Source: Diploscapter coronatus (taxonomy: Eukaryota; Nematoda; Chromadorea; Rhabditida; Rhabditidae). From it: a stretch of 64,000 nucleotides of DNA. The position numbers and the translations under genes were made by a program. The notes under the pieces are model-generated. The model was not told the origin of the DNA and did no database searches. It saw only the letters and a program-made list of their open reading frames with translations. This document shows, in pieces, positions 49,798 through 61,122 of the stretch (positions within the stretch are counted from its first letter, which is position 1; every line of letters begins with the position of its first letter). The stretch is from assembly GCA_964036155.1 (NCBI GenBank), contig OZ038423.1, forward strand, positions 50,793,249-50,857,248, read 5' to 3'.

Positions 49798-51373
49798 GCT
49801 ATAGGCCCTAGCCATGTGTCCGTTCGTTCTGCTCTCCTGTCATGCACTCTTCAGACATCTAATCAGGGTTTGTCCCTTGAGTTCTTATACTTGATTCACG
49901 ATTTTAAAATGACAACTTTTGTGTAATTTGGGAGTTTGATTGAAAATTAGCTTCTTAAAGCTCTACATGAGATGAGGCATAAGTGAATTTGAAAAGAAAA
50001 CAATGAATGTCTACTTTTCGGGCTCTCTGTATAATACGCCAGTTCATTTTTATCTACATTTCCTAACCCTAGTCCTAAAGCTTTGCGAATTTTACAAATG
50101 TCGATCATGGTAAACTGATGAATTATACAGGAAGCCAACTTTAAACTTACATTTTAGTTGATCGTTTGAGCGAAAAATAGTCTAAATTTTGTTTTTCTTT
50201 AAAATTTTCCGGAAAATTGACTGCTCCATCTATAAAAGGAAAACTACTCCTATGAAATTTTATTGTCTGTTTGAATCTTTTCGATCTTTATCTATACCGT
50301 TTTTCATCCAAATCTGGTCCTGCCTTCAAATTTCTAGCTTCTCATACGCTCTCTCACTTTCCAATGTTTTTCGTTCTCCCTTTTCTCGACGCATCTAGCT
50401 TTAGACGTCGTGCAGAGTAAAGCGACTGTAGCGCAATAATAGTATGCTGAATTTGGAGGGCTCATTTGGCAATGGCTACGACTCTCTTCTTTACAATATC
50501 TTTTTTTGCATAATTCGTCTCAAGAGGCTAGAGAGAGTTAGAATCGAGAGGCGAATGAGAAACGGGAAAAATGTGAGCCAGAGCCAGCTTTGGATGAAAA
50601 AGAAAGTAGCAATAATTCTCAAAATCACAATTCCATTTTCAGATGCATAGTCTGACTGCCCTGTTCGTCTTCCCCATTGTTGTGCTCCTGATCACTTGAG
50701 CTGCTCAACTCCGCTCAGTCCATTCAGTTTCCATTCATTCTATCATCAGCATCACCAATAGCTCTGAATGCCCTGCAGTTCATTGCATTCAATGTCCATC
50801 GATGGCGAGTCCTTCCTCTCTCCTCTCCTCCACATTCTCTACAAATCTAATAATAAAGAAGCCTCATCAAAAGCAAGCTTTCTTTTTGATGTATGATTCA
50901 TGAACACAACACGCAAAAACCCAAGTAGTCAACACATTGTTGCGTTTTTTACGATTTATTTTTCTTATAATTTTTATCATTCATACTCTCATATTTACTT
51001 TCAAGCTCTTATCTTCTTCCATTTTCCCCTTTTCGCCTATTACTCAGTTATTTACCGCTTTGTCGTAACTCAATGCCTACCTTTTATTTTGACTTGGTCA
51101 GCCCCATATGCCTCAGGCTATCAGCCTTTTCTGTGTCATTTCATTTTTCACTCCTACTCCTTCCCTCCAAGTCATGCATTGCGGCAGAGCTTTTCCACTC
51201 TACTCGGAATCGCCTGCTTTTACTCTTTGCATACTCCAAATGCCGATTTGTTTCATTTTCATTTTCATTCCGTTTGTCAGTTTGGCCCACTCTTTTCCGT
51301 TTCAATTAGTCTTTCTCTCCATCTTTATCTTTCTCTCTTCCCTTCTTTCCCTTTTCGTTTCCATTCCCCAGGG
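49798..51373. other. 3' region of the type II membrane protein gene
   Basis: No separate gene seen. It contains a possible alternative last exon at 50643-50699 and the AATAAA at 50852-50857. Beyond that it becomes C+T-rich on the plus strand. Confidence 0.45.
50643..50699 (+). CDS. Possible alternative terminal exon with hydrophobic tail
   Basis: Directly after a TTTTCAG acceptor the frame reads MHSLTALFVFPIVVLLIT and stops. This hydrophobic 18-residue end resembles a GPI-attachment or membrane tail. The only AATAAA in the area lies 150 bases downstream, suggesting the main transcript reaches here. A weak donor (GCA|GTCACA at about 49761) inside the previous exon would join in phase; otherwise this is 3' UTR. 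Confidence 0.3.
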   Translation: MHSLTALFVFPIVVLLIT

Positions 51374-51550
51374 CTACCAAAATAGATGATATTCTCCCAT
51401 TTTCCACAAGCGCTGCTCATTTTTCTTAACCCGCAGGCAGTTACTGCAAACGGCTGGAAACATTCTGTGGATTTCGCTGCTTTGCATTCCAAATATTGTA
51501 GTCGTGAAAAACGAGATTATCAGCGTTGAGAGACCAACGGCTATGAGCAT
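51374..51550 (-). CDS. Tiny predicted secreted peptide (58 residues)
   Basis: An ATG at 51550 opens a 58-residue frame. It starts with a strong signal peptide (MLIAVGLSTLIISFFTTTIF) and is followed by about 35 residues with a CSNC pair, basic doublets (RVKK, EQR) and an aromatic end EYHLFW. Upstream on the same strand a TATAAAA box (51618-51612) is 62 bases from the ATG, and a TTCTTTCAG acceptor lies between them. The basic sites could be cleavage points for a prohormone convertase, making a neuropeptide-like precursor possible; this is inference. A GTTAAG within the frame might be a donor extending it. No family recognised. Confidence 0.45.
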   Translation of the reverse strand: MLIAVGLSTLIISFFTTTIFGMQSSEIHRMFPAVCSNCLRVKKNEQRLWKMGEYHLFW

Positions 51551-54500
51551 TCTTTCCACTAGTAGACTTTCTTCACAAATATCGAGGTTCTCTGAAAGAA
51601 GAAATGAGAGCTTTTATACCGTCTAGAGGGAGAAAGGAATGGGATGGGAGCTGTTTTGACGGTCATCCCGCGGTTTGGCTGTGAGCCAGAAACTGTTTCA
51701 AAGATATCAGATGGTTTGAGGGAAGAATAAGAAACCAAATACGAAATAGTGTTCTGATCTCTAAATCCAAAAACAAAACAATAACCGGATTTTGCAATTA
51801 ATAAATCTTTGCTCTTTCAGCTTTCCTTATTCATCCAAGTCGTTTCTCCCTTTTTGCAAATTTCCCAGAATAATGTCTGCGAATTTCACGAACTTTGCTC
51901 CTCTGTTGCCTTGTTACTTGGCTCATTTTCCATCTTCACTTCTCCACTCGCATTTCCATAAAAGGATGATTTATAAAAAAAATAAAGAATTTGCACGTGC
52001 CGCTTTTTTAAAATATTTTTCTTGCATTTTTAAAATTTCACTTTTCCTTTCAAACGCATTTTGACTGCTTCTTTCAAACGAGGATTCAGTTCAGATAACT
52101 ATTCGCCGATTCAGCTCATTCATTCATCCCTTTGTTTTTCACCCAGAACCTTCACTTTTTGAGTCTTTCTTCTCATATGTTGTCAGCTTTTTCAAAATTC
52201 ACTTCGTCTCGTCAAAAATCTACAGACAGATTACACAAATCTTTTCCTAGAAAGTTGTGATCTTCAATTACGAGCAGTTATTCTATTCTCAAACTCTTTA
52301 AAAATGCATATTATCCAAAGTTATGCACTATTTTATCAGTGAACTTTATCATTCCTCTTCTCCATGACTTTCTATTATTCTAATTCATTCGTGTGTGACA
52401 GAAGTCTTGGCACCGAATAAATTCCAAACTTTTAAACCTGAAGAAACCTGACTCTACTGTAAAAACATTTTTCTATTCAATCACTTCGTTCTCAATATGA
52501 AACTGAATTATGATTTTTTACTGTACTCAAAAATCAACCACCCCAAATCTCTGAACCACTGGTCTGTATGATTCAATCAGTCTGTTTAGTTCTGCAACTC
52601 GACTCTATCTCCGAGCATTTTTCTACTCTCCACTCCACAGCTGTTTTCCACATGCCTGAGCCCGAATCTTTCGATTCTTTGCTTCTTTGCCTTTCTTCGT
52701 CAACCCTTCAGCACTTGGCTTTTCATTTCTCCCTCGCCTTCTCCTTCGCTTTCTTCTTCTTCTCTGTCATTCCTATTCTCCTTCTCTTACCTTCCTTCCT
52801 TCATTTGCCCTGCAAAATTGGGTTTTTCTTTGAATTTCCGCTCTCCGTTCCAATGTTAAAAGCCACTTTTTCATTAGAAATCTGGGATATTCGTCGTGAG
52901 TCTCACGAGTTGCTGGGAAGCTTTTCTAATAGCTCACCCATCTTTGCTTTATGCACGACTTTTAGGCTTTATTAGCTCATTCATGCTTTCTTCGGAGATT
53001 TCAAACTAGGAATTTTTAAACATCCAAGGCGCTTCTTTATTTATTTATTTTGTTATATTTTTTCCTAAATTGCTGAATTTTGAGCATTCAGTGCCTTTCT
53101 TCACGCATCTGCGCATAATAGGTAATCTCATTTTAGCCTTTTTCCTTTCCAACAACTTTTCAAGTTCATCGACAACTTTTCAACATGATCTCTTATGATG
53201 AAAACGCTATTTACTTGAACTTCAAAAAGACCTATTCAAAGTTTTTAAAGATTGCCGAATCTAAACACATCTCGATTTCATGTTTACAAGGAATTGTATT
53301 TCCCTGTCTGTCCGACTGACATCCTAATCCCCTCTCAGAATGCCCAATGCCACTTCATTTCAATGCATCTTTTCATTTCATTTCTCCGTTTTATTCCGGC
53401 CGTTTTCTGCATTTCGTACTCTATTTTGCTCTGTGCATTGCATTTTTACGCAAATTTCTCAAAATTCAAATCCAATCGAGCGCTGCCTTTTTCTTCTCCC
53501 AGTCAAAAATGAAATATTCATCGTAGTTTCGACGATTTTTATTCGCTTCAAATCCCGCTACAAAAAGTTTCGACTTCCTGATTTTTTTCGCAGACATATT
53601 TTTTATATTAAAAATCATCGAACAAAAATATAAAAATATTAGTGCTGATGGGTGCAATTCATTTCCTCATCTATTTTCTATCGAACCTATTTGTCTCTTG
53701 TCACTACTAATTTCCACAAAAGTTTTCATCGCAAAGAGACTCTTCCATTATCGAATTTTTGCCGAATGTCCTTATGAATGGGGAACACTCATGTGTCTAG
53801 GAATCGGGGAAAAGGAATGACATTCTTTGTCCTCTTCCAATTGCTCATTTTGGCTATTACTTCATTTATTTATTGTCTTTATACATCGATATCCAACAAT
53901 ACTTGTCACGTTTTATGTTAAACTTTGGCAATTGTAAATTCCAAACAAATTCTCCTAATCTCTTAGATATCAAGCATCGCTGATTTGAACAGAGTCACGA
54001 TATTTGAATCACTCGTTCACATAGTTTCCGTCACATTTTCAGTTTAAAATTAGCATCCATTTCTTAACATCTTTTAAGACTGAAAATTTGTTTGTAAAAA
54101 ATTGTCTAAAAATGAATTAACAACTAGACAAATCAGGGATGTTCGGAATTCAAATTCTGATTCCGAGTTCGATAAATGTTCCATTCCGTCTTCGTTTCCT
54201 GTTCCTAATCTTTCAAAGTATAAATTCCGAACAGCTCTGAAACAGGTGTTCTTTGTGCTGTCACAATTGTTCTATTAGTTTGTTTTTTCGTTTTCATTCA
54301 TGATAAAACCCTCGACTATATTAGTGGCTGAGCTCAGTTTTAGTAAGTCAGGAAGCGTAGAGGATAGGATGGAGGATCGAGTTCCCACACCTCGCATCAC
54401 AATTCGAATTAAAATTCACTTTCTGCCTTTAGCATCCATTTCTTTAGCTTTTCTCTTTCATTCATCCATCTGTCCCTTTATTATAGACCTCCTGAGTTTT

Positions 54501-54998
54501 CATAATTCGGCTTTTCCTTAGTTTATCCTCTCATAATATCATCATCAAAGTCCAACATTCTCCTATTCTGTCCAACTCTACTCGAATCTCGAATTGCTCA
54601 TTTCCATGTTCCTCCTCTATTCCTTTATCTAATTACGCGCAAATCCTGTAATTCGGTTATTTCCATTATCCATTTCATATGCATTGCATTCCCAGTTTCA
54701 AGCAAACTGACATTCGGAATTTATGAAAACAATCTGCAAATTCAATTTCGTCAATATTTCATTTACTCTATTTTCACCTCTCTCAAACAAAAGCTCGTTG
54801 AAGTTATTTGAAGACAAGACAGACTTTGTGCCCTACAATTTTGCAGTGGAATGCATAGAAATTGTGGGCGCTGACTGGTTGCTCACAAATCGCTGTGAAT
54901 TTTCGATTCCCGATTGTTTTTGTCTTTCCTTTCAAAGACTGACGACGTCTCCAAGCAAAGGTGCAAAATATTCCATTTCAGGCCAAAACAGAGGAGCC
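51551..54998. other. C+T-rich interval upstream of the claudin-like gene
   Basis: About 3.4 kb, pyrimidine-rich on the plus strand, with TATA box (51612-51618, minus strand) for the small peptide gene at its left edge. The claudin-like start follows a CCATTTCAG acceptor at 54981. Open frames here are low-complexity Phe/Ser/Leu strings. A degenerate TTCCGA-type repeat lies at about 54145-54215. No gene supported; it could be a long outron or 5' intron of the claudin-like gene. Confidence 0.45.
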
Positions 54999-57582
54999 AT
55001 GCCTTTTGCCCTCTACAAATGCGTCCTAATTACCTCCGTCTTTCTAATCGTACTGGGTATTTTTCTAACCTTATTCTCCATATTCTCTCCTTATTGGGAG
55101 ATAGTCGAAATTCCCCGACTTCACATGTCCCATCAGCACGGATTGTGGTGGGATTGCAAAGTGCATCACAACGTCCTTATTCCTTTGGACCAAATTGAAC
55201 GGGAACGGATAGGTTAGTAAAATGTCGAACATAAAATCTGATGATGAGTTTCATATATTATTATATTATGTCAGACATGTCAAAGATTTACAAGTTTTAT
55301 TATTTGACACCAGGGGCGAACAACACGATACCTTGAAATTTGCAAAATACGGAATTCGAAATGGAATTAGAAACCGAAAATCTCGGAATGCGGAAACCGG
55401 AATAGAAAATTTGCCCCAGTTTTCGGAACGAAACGGAATATTTTGTACAGCCCAGTTTGACACTAAATGATTTCTCCTAAAATATGAATTAGGACTATTC
55501 AGAGTTTCAACTTTAAATAACTTGTCCTATAAATTCAGATTTCGATATTTCAAGAATCTAAATTTTATATGGAAAACTTCAATGTAATTGAAATTTTGCA
55601 AAAGAGCAATACAAAACATACCAGAAATATTAATGTGTTTAGGTGATACATGTGTTTCGAAATTCGATAATGCAGTGCAGGATATGCTAAGAGGTGCAAT
55701 AGAAAAGGGTGATGCTGAATCCAGGGAGCTTTTATCGCATAAATTTCTACGTTAGTTATTTGAATATTAGAATGAGATTTCAGTTGAACGTTATTTCAGC
55801 TCATCACAAGGGCGTTCTGTTCTTCTCGGTCTTCACCATCCTATTTGCTCTGATCGGCGCTATCATTGGAATTTGCTCTCCTTGCTTCCCTCCTAACAGT
55901 CTGCTTTACGTCGTCTCAATATTCATGACAAGTAAGAATAATAAGGACTTTTTCATCAGCTTTCTATTTATAACGTAAAATCTATAATACAAGTCTTCCT
56001 ATAATTGGGTTCTACCCCTAACTTGCTAAATCTACACATTCCCATAATAATATTATATTATGCGCCGAAAAAGTTCTGACAAATTTGCAAACAAACTTTA
56101 ATGAATTTCATAAAATTTAAAAGAGGTCAGATTTTCTTTAACAAACAGCTAGCAGCTTATTCGGGCAAGAAGATACTATTTCAATTAAAAATTTCACACA
56201 TTTGTCATTTTAAATGCGCTGACAATTTACATGATATATAGTTCTGCCCGAGTCTAAGCAAATGAATAAAAATTCTACACATTGTTACATTTTCATATAG
56301 AGAATTCAAAAATACTTGAAGAAAATCTAGAATACAATTGTTCAATTGTTAATCATCGAATGATTTCTTTGCAGAGCTCTTGGTGCACTCTATATTTTGA
56401 GAAATGTTTTATGATATTTTTAGAATGAGTAAGGCATAATCACTATAGTCAATTCTAAGCTTCTGTGATCATTGAATAATGAGTTATGTGTGTTGAAAAA
56501 TCTGAAATTTTTGAAAATAGGGATCAAAGTCTATGTATTTTTATTCGCGATTTTACGGTAAATTTTTCTTATATAATCTTCTGACGAAATACCTAGAACG
56601 ATTTTGCTTCCCATCTAAATATAAATGCAATTTGAAGAATTAATGAAATAGTGAACATGAATACGGTCTGCGATAAACTTTTACCACCAGGCTAATTTTG
56701 CACAAAATATGGCATTAAAATTTCTCCTTAATTTCCTGAAAAAACTTGTTTTTTACCAATCGGCGATTTTTACTTAAAAATTAGGTTCGTGTTCTGTATT
56801 GGCCGACATAATCTTTGTGTTCGGTGCCTCTGAGAAGGATCGCCGTTCGCCTCCACAGCCGACTCTGTCCATTCCATCCTCAATTTCGTCACGGTCAAAC
56901 GATCTTGGAGTTTTGAATGTCAGTCAAAATTACGTAGTTCGATCACTTTATTGAAACTCTTACAGAAAAGCAAAGGATTCGCATTTTTCCTGCATTTATT
57001 TGCGTCGCTGGTTTTCATAATTGGTCTGATGTTCTCAATACGTAAGTGGATAATAACCAGTAATCAATTATCTCATTAGGATGGTTTTAATTTAGTAGCT
57101 GCATATCTGTTGATAAAAACCCGACACGCGAGGGATGTTTGTTGCACCAGTAAGAAGGAATACATCGAGGAGGAGAGGTATGTAGTCATGTATCTAGTAT
57201 CAGAGTTGAGTTAATTACGGTAATTATATTTTGAGAAACTCTAAAAATAAAACCACAGAAAAGGCTACTTGCAAATCACATTATCTAAAGAATATTTTTT
57301 ATGAACCAGGGGTGTACGAAAATGGAAGTAGTCTATAAAATTAACGAAATCAGACACTTTGCATTCGACGAAAAATGAAAATAAAATAGAAGAAATCTAT
57401 GAAAAACTAACAACAATCTTCGTACACCTTTGGCATTAACAGTATTTGAATTTTGAAATCAAACTCAAATTTCTAGACGACTTCGATGGCAGAACAGTGG
57501 GTTAACGCTGAAATCTGGTAAATTCGACAGAACCGCAACTCGACCTTTCGTCATTGTGGATGACGAGAGCAGCAGTGCTTAG
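54999..57582 (+). CDS. Claudin-like four-TM protein (nematode CLC-like/PMP22 superfamily)
   Basis: Seven exons join in phase (54999-55212, 55643-55750, 55800-55931, 56785-56918, 56966-57041, 57096-57177, 57477-57582) to 283 residues. TM1 is LITSVFLIVLGIFLTLFSIF. The first outer loop holds the superfamily signature YW...GLWWDC followed by a Cys in DTCVS. TM2 is VLFFSVFTILFALIGAIIG, TM3 about YVVSIFMTSSCSVLADIIFVFG and TM4 FFLHLFASLVFIIGLMFSI. The cytosolic C terminus carries two adjacent Cys (DVCCTSKK), a basic and an acidic patch, and no obvious PDZ ligand. Likely a plasma-membrane junction or channel-modulating protein in epithelium or muscle. The sixth exon begins at a TAGTAG tandem acceptor, so one residue may be optional. 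Confidence 0.85.
57308..57431. repeat. Short element with 13-base terminal inverted repeats
   Basis: AGGGGTGTACGAA (57308-57320) and TTCGTACACCTTT (57419-57431) pair with one or two mismatches. It lies inside the last intron of the claudin-like gene. Non-coding. Confidence 0.55.
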
Positions 57583-59637
57583 ATTTGAGGGCAATTATTT
57601 GAAAAAGAATCGTAGTTGCGGAATAAGTAAATACTTTTATCAGAAGATCTGGTACTAAATCAGATCCTAGTTTATCTAGTGGGAAAATTCAAAACAACGA
57701 AGCTTTGAATGAGCTTTCTTCTTTCAAATGAACAACGTAATATTCAATTTAAATTCCAATTTGCCAAAATGTCGATTTTCCCCCAAAATAAACCGATCAT
57801 CCTCATTTTATCATCTGCTCATTTGTTTTTCCAATGCAAATCTTCCAATATTTTGCTGGTCAACATTCGCTTTCCTTATGAAATTGTGATAATTCTTAGT
57901 ATTGTGACTAAAGTAGATATTCTAAACGTTTGTAACTAATTTATTCATCAAGGTTATCCAAAGATCTTTACCAAACCCGATGATTTGATCTCTTTAAACC
58001 GGTAAAATTTATTCATAAAAGTTTATCGCAAATTCTATCCGTATGTGGGTCTCAAGGTAATAAAACGATGTAAAATTTATTTAGATTCTTTAAGAGTGAA
58101 TGTCAGTAAGGACCAAAGTCGGTATAAACAGGTCCGCAAATCAAAATAATTTGCATATGTTGTTCAGTTTTTACGCTGATCATCATGGTGATAACCGTTT
58201 AAAAAAATGCAAATAGGTGGGGTTATGCTAATTTTTCGATTTTCGGATTTCAAAATTTTATTTTTTTTGGTTTTCAATGAGTTTTTAAAATCATTTTTGT
58301 TCACTTTGGAGATGGATGTGGGTCTAACTTCCAACATATTCATGGGTAGAACATGGCGCTGCAGCCAGTTTGGCAAAACGCTTGACGGCCCCTATGAATG
58401 AGTGACCTGTAATTTGATCAAGAAATGCACAAATGCACAGATGTTGTTGTTCTTTTAAAAATCAGGTATATAAATTTTGGTAGGAAAACTTGGTGAATGA
58501 TCACTGAAATAGGGGCGAATATTGCAAATTGCTAATTACGTCTTAGAAGCAAACTTATTTTCTATATATGTGCACTGCAGTAAGGTTTTAGCACAAAGCT
58601 ATGATTATAATTTGAATTAGCGTCTAGAAAATTCTAGTAAAGTAGTGGTTTATCCCATCAGACATGATATCACTTGTAATTTTAGAGTGAAATTTTCATA
58701 TTCATTTTCAGTCTACAATCAGGAATAAGTATTACTGAATAAAAAAGAAATAACGTATTTGATAGTACAAAAATATCTTTCAAAACTGCAAAACTTATTA
58801 ATAAAGTTCCATTATTCAGCCATCTATGTACATACAACAGGCAGTTCATGAAATTTATTCAGCTTCAAAACAATTGATCATTCAACAATATTTGCATGTA
58901 AATTTTAAAATGTCGATGAAATGCAAAGTAAAGGGCTGCTGCTCCTCTATAAGATTCATTGTATCGTAACGAGCTCCATCGGTGCGTTTCGTTGACTTTC
59001 ACTGTTAGTGCTTCGATCATTTTGTATTCTAGATGGCAATATTTTTCTAAAATAATTGAAATTATAAAAAAATATATATATATAAAATTAATCTTGCTTT
59101 ATGGAGAAAAACTGATAAATAGCCTTGCGACGAGCCGGTGAACTCAACAGGAGCGATAACGGCATGTGGAATCCCCAAGATATTGATTCTAGTACTCGAA
59201 ATATCATCGAAAAATGTATCGTGGCCCAGTTAGAGTTTATAGGAAGATAAGTTTCTTCTTCAATTGGGCATCCATTTGTATTTAAATTTATAACATAGCA
59301 AAGAGACGAACATACTATTAGATAAAATAACTAAATAGGAAATTATATTAAGCATGGTATTTTAGAGTGTATGCAATATCGCATTCATCTAATGAAAGAA
59401 GGTCTCTAATAAACTATCACTCCACAAAAGTAGAGAACCTTCAAAATGAGCACACTACCGATTTCATAACTGAGATCATAAAAAACTTTATAATGTTATT
59501 TAGAGTCGTAAAATGAATGGTTGTTTTCGTAATCGATTTTATTTTGATTTTATGTTATTATTATCATACGTAATGAATATGGAGATGATAACAGCGTATT
59601 TTTTGAAAATTAATCCTAGAAAAATAAGAGCATTCGC
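57583..59637. other. Intergenic region with a dispersed repeat
   Basis: AT-rich DNA between converging genes (claudin-like + and receptor-like -). It holds the second dispersed-repeat copy (58310-58393). No gene recognised. Confidence 0.5.
58310..58393 (-). repeat. Dispersed repeat, copy 2
   Basis: Inverted relative to 38698-38782, with about 85% or better identity by eye over 85 bases, including GGCAAAACGCTTG and CCAACATATTCATGGGT. Confidence 0.85.
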
Positions 59638-61122
59638 TTATATATTAAAGAAATATCTTATTATAAATAATCTTACATGGTGCGAAAGTATCGGCGCCAT
59701 TTGATATAATAACCTTCGATTTTGAGCTCCATAACTGTGACTTGAAATCGAACTTAATTTTTGCATTTTTCTAAACATAACAATATAAAGACAAGTTATA
59801 ATTAATCCAATTGTATCAATGACTGATGGTAAAGTCTAAAAATAATATAATTAATTTGTTTCTATTAATATCATAATAATGAAAAATTTAAAGGTACCAA
59901 AAAATAAATGCCATATTCACAATTCCCTGTCAAAATAACTATCACATGAACAGCAAATAGCGTAATATTAAATGAAATCGAAAATGCATAAATAAATCGT
60001 ATAGAATTTGTCATGGATTTTCTTAAAGTATCTTAAATAATTACAAGTTCGATAAAAACGTAATTACTTGTTGGTTAGAGATTTAGAAAGTGATTTTTTA
60101 TCGAATATAATCGCCATACGTTGAAGTACTAAGAATGAGTTAAACAATGTAGTTGCAGTACTAGCAATTGGGCTTAGGATTAAACTAGGTCCAAATAGCA
60201 ATGATGCACTAGTTATGAAAAGTTGAATAGATAGATAGGATGTTATAATTAACCGTAGTAGCATCCATATATCGTTTATTTCATCGGGTATTTCACTTAT
60301 ACATATTCCGTATTTTGCTAAAAAAATAATTCTACAAAATATAGTGAGCTCAAAAATCATTGTCGGATTTGTATTTTAAGTTTTTCTTTAAGAAAAATAT
60401 GCCATAAAATAAAAGATTATTCGTGTAAAATAGCATAATAAATATCAGTAAAACTTCTTTTGGAAGCTATATAAGGTTTAAATATGATTCGGGATACATA
60501 TGAATAAAATTTGAATGGAGAATAGTCTTTGTTTTTGATTGATCGAAAGCTTCAAAGTAAAGCTATACAACGAAGAATAAATAATTAAATCGATCGATCT
60601 AATTTCTTTTGAAATTTATACGTTAAAGGAAATTTTTCGTTAAGTACATTAAATTTTGTAAGTTAACTCACGATTCCGAATTAAATAATCCTCAGTAAAT
60701 GCAAAAGCCGCCGCCGCTATGAATACAATAAGATTTAAGAAGTAAATTACTGTTAACCTTTGCAAATGCCATAATATTCTAGAATAATATTCCTATAATA
60801 ATAATGTTCTTTAAAGTCATAAAATAGATTTAACATACGATTGTTTCTTGTTTCAGAGCATTCATAGAAATTGCAAACAAAACAGTCAATACTGTTAGTA
60901 CAATTATAATTGATGAACATATAATTATCGTTTCACCAATATCATTTTTATTCTTTAACATTTTTTCTGTAAAAAAGAATTAATCTCATGATTATTCAAT
61001 TGACCAAATATATACAAGAGCAACTACTATGTCATACCATATGAAGCGTTGTTTAAGAGTGAATAATCACAACCTAATTGATGTTTTATCACTCCTCGTA
61101 TCCATTCAAATATTTGACCCAT
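59638..61122 (-). CDS. Putative serpentine (multi-TM, chemoreceptor-like) membrane protein, 3' end uncertain
   Basis: Six exons join in phase (61038-61122, 60839-60966, 60672-60792, 60068-60317, 59898-60021, 59638-59835) to 301 residues. A short outer N terminus (MGQIFEWIRG) is followed by hydrophobic helices: IIICSSIIIVLTVLTVLFAI, VIYFLNLIVFIAAAAFAF, LIITSYLSIQLFITSASLLF, a weaker SIASTATTLFNSFLVL region, IRFIYAFSISFNITLFAVH and VIDTIGLIITCLYIVMF. A basic loop RKMQKLSS and YGAQNRRLLYQMAP then lead into a seventh hydrophobic stretch. The layout suits a nematode chemosensory 7-TM receptor; the subfamily is not assigned. The frame ends at a TAA inside the presumed seventh helix, yet the same frame stays open and hydrophobic for about 30 codons beyond it, so the gene may be damaged or my last exon wrong. 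Very AT-rich compared with neighbours. Confidence 0.55.

Noticed and set aside
50900..51385. 161-codon plus-strand ORF
   Set aside because: Phe/Ser/Leu-rich translation of C+T-rich DNA; no signal peptide pattern or homologous motif.
54723..55217. 164-codon ORF extending the claudin-like exon upstream
   Set aside because: The added N-terminal part precedes the acceptor at 54981, and claudin-like proteins start directly with TM1, so the ATG at 54999 is preferred.
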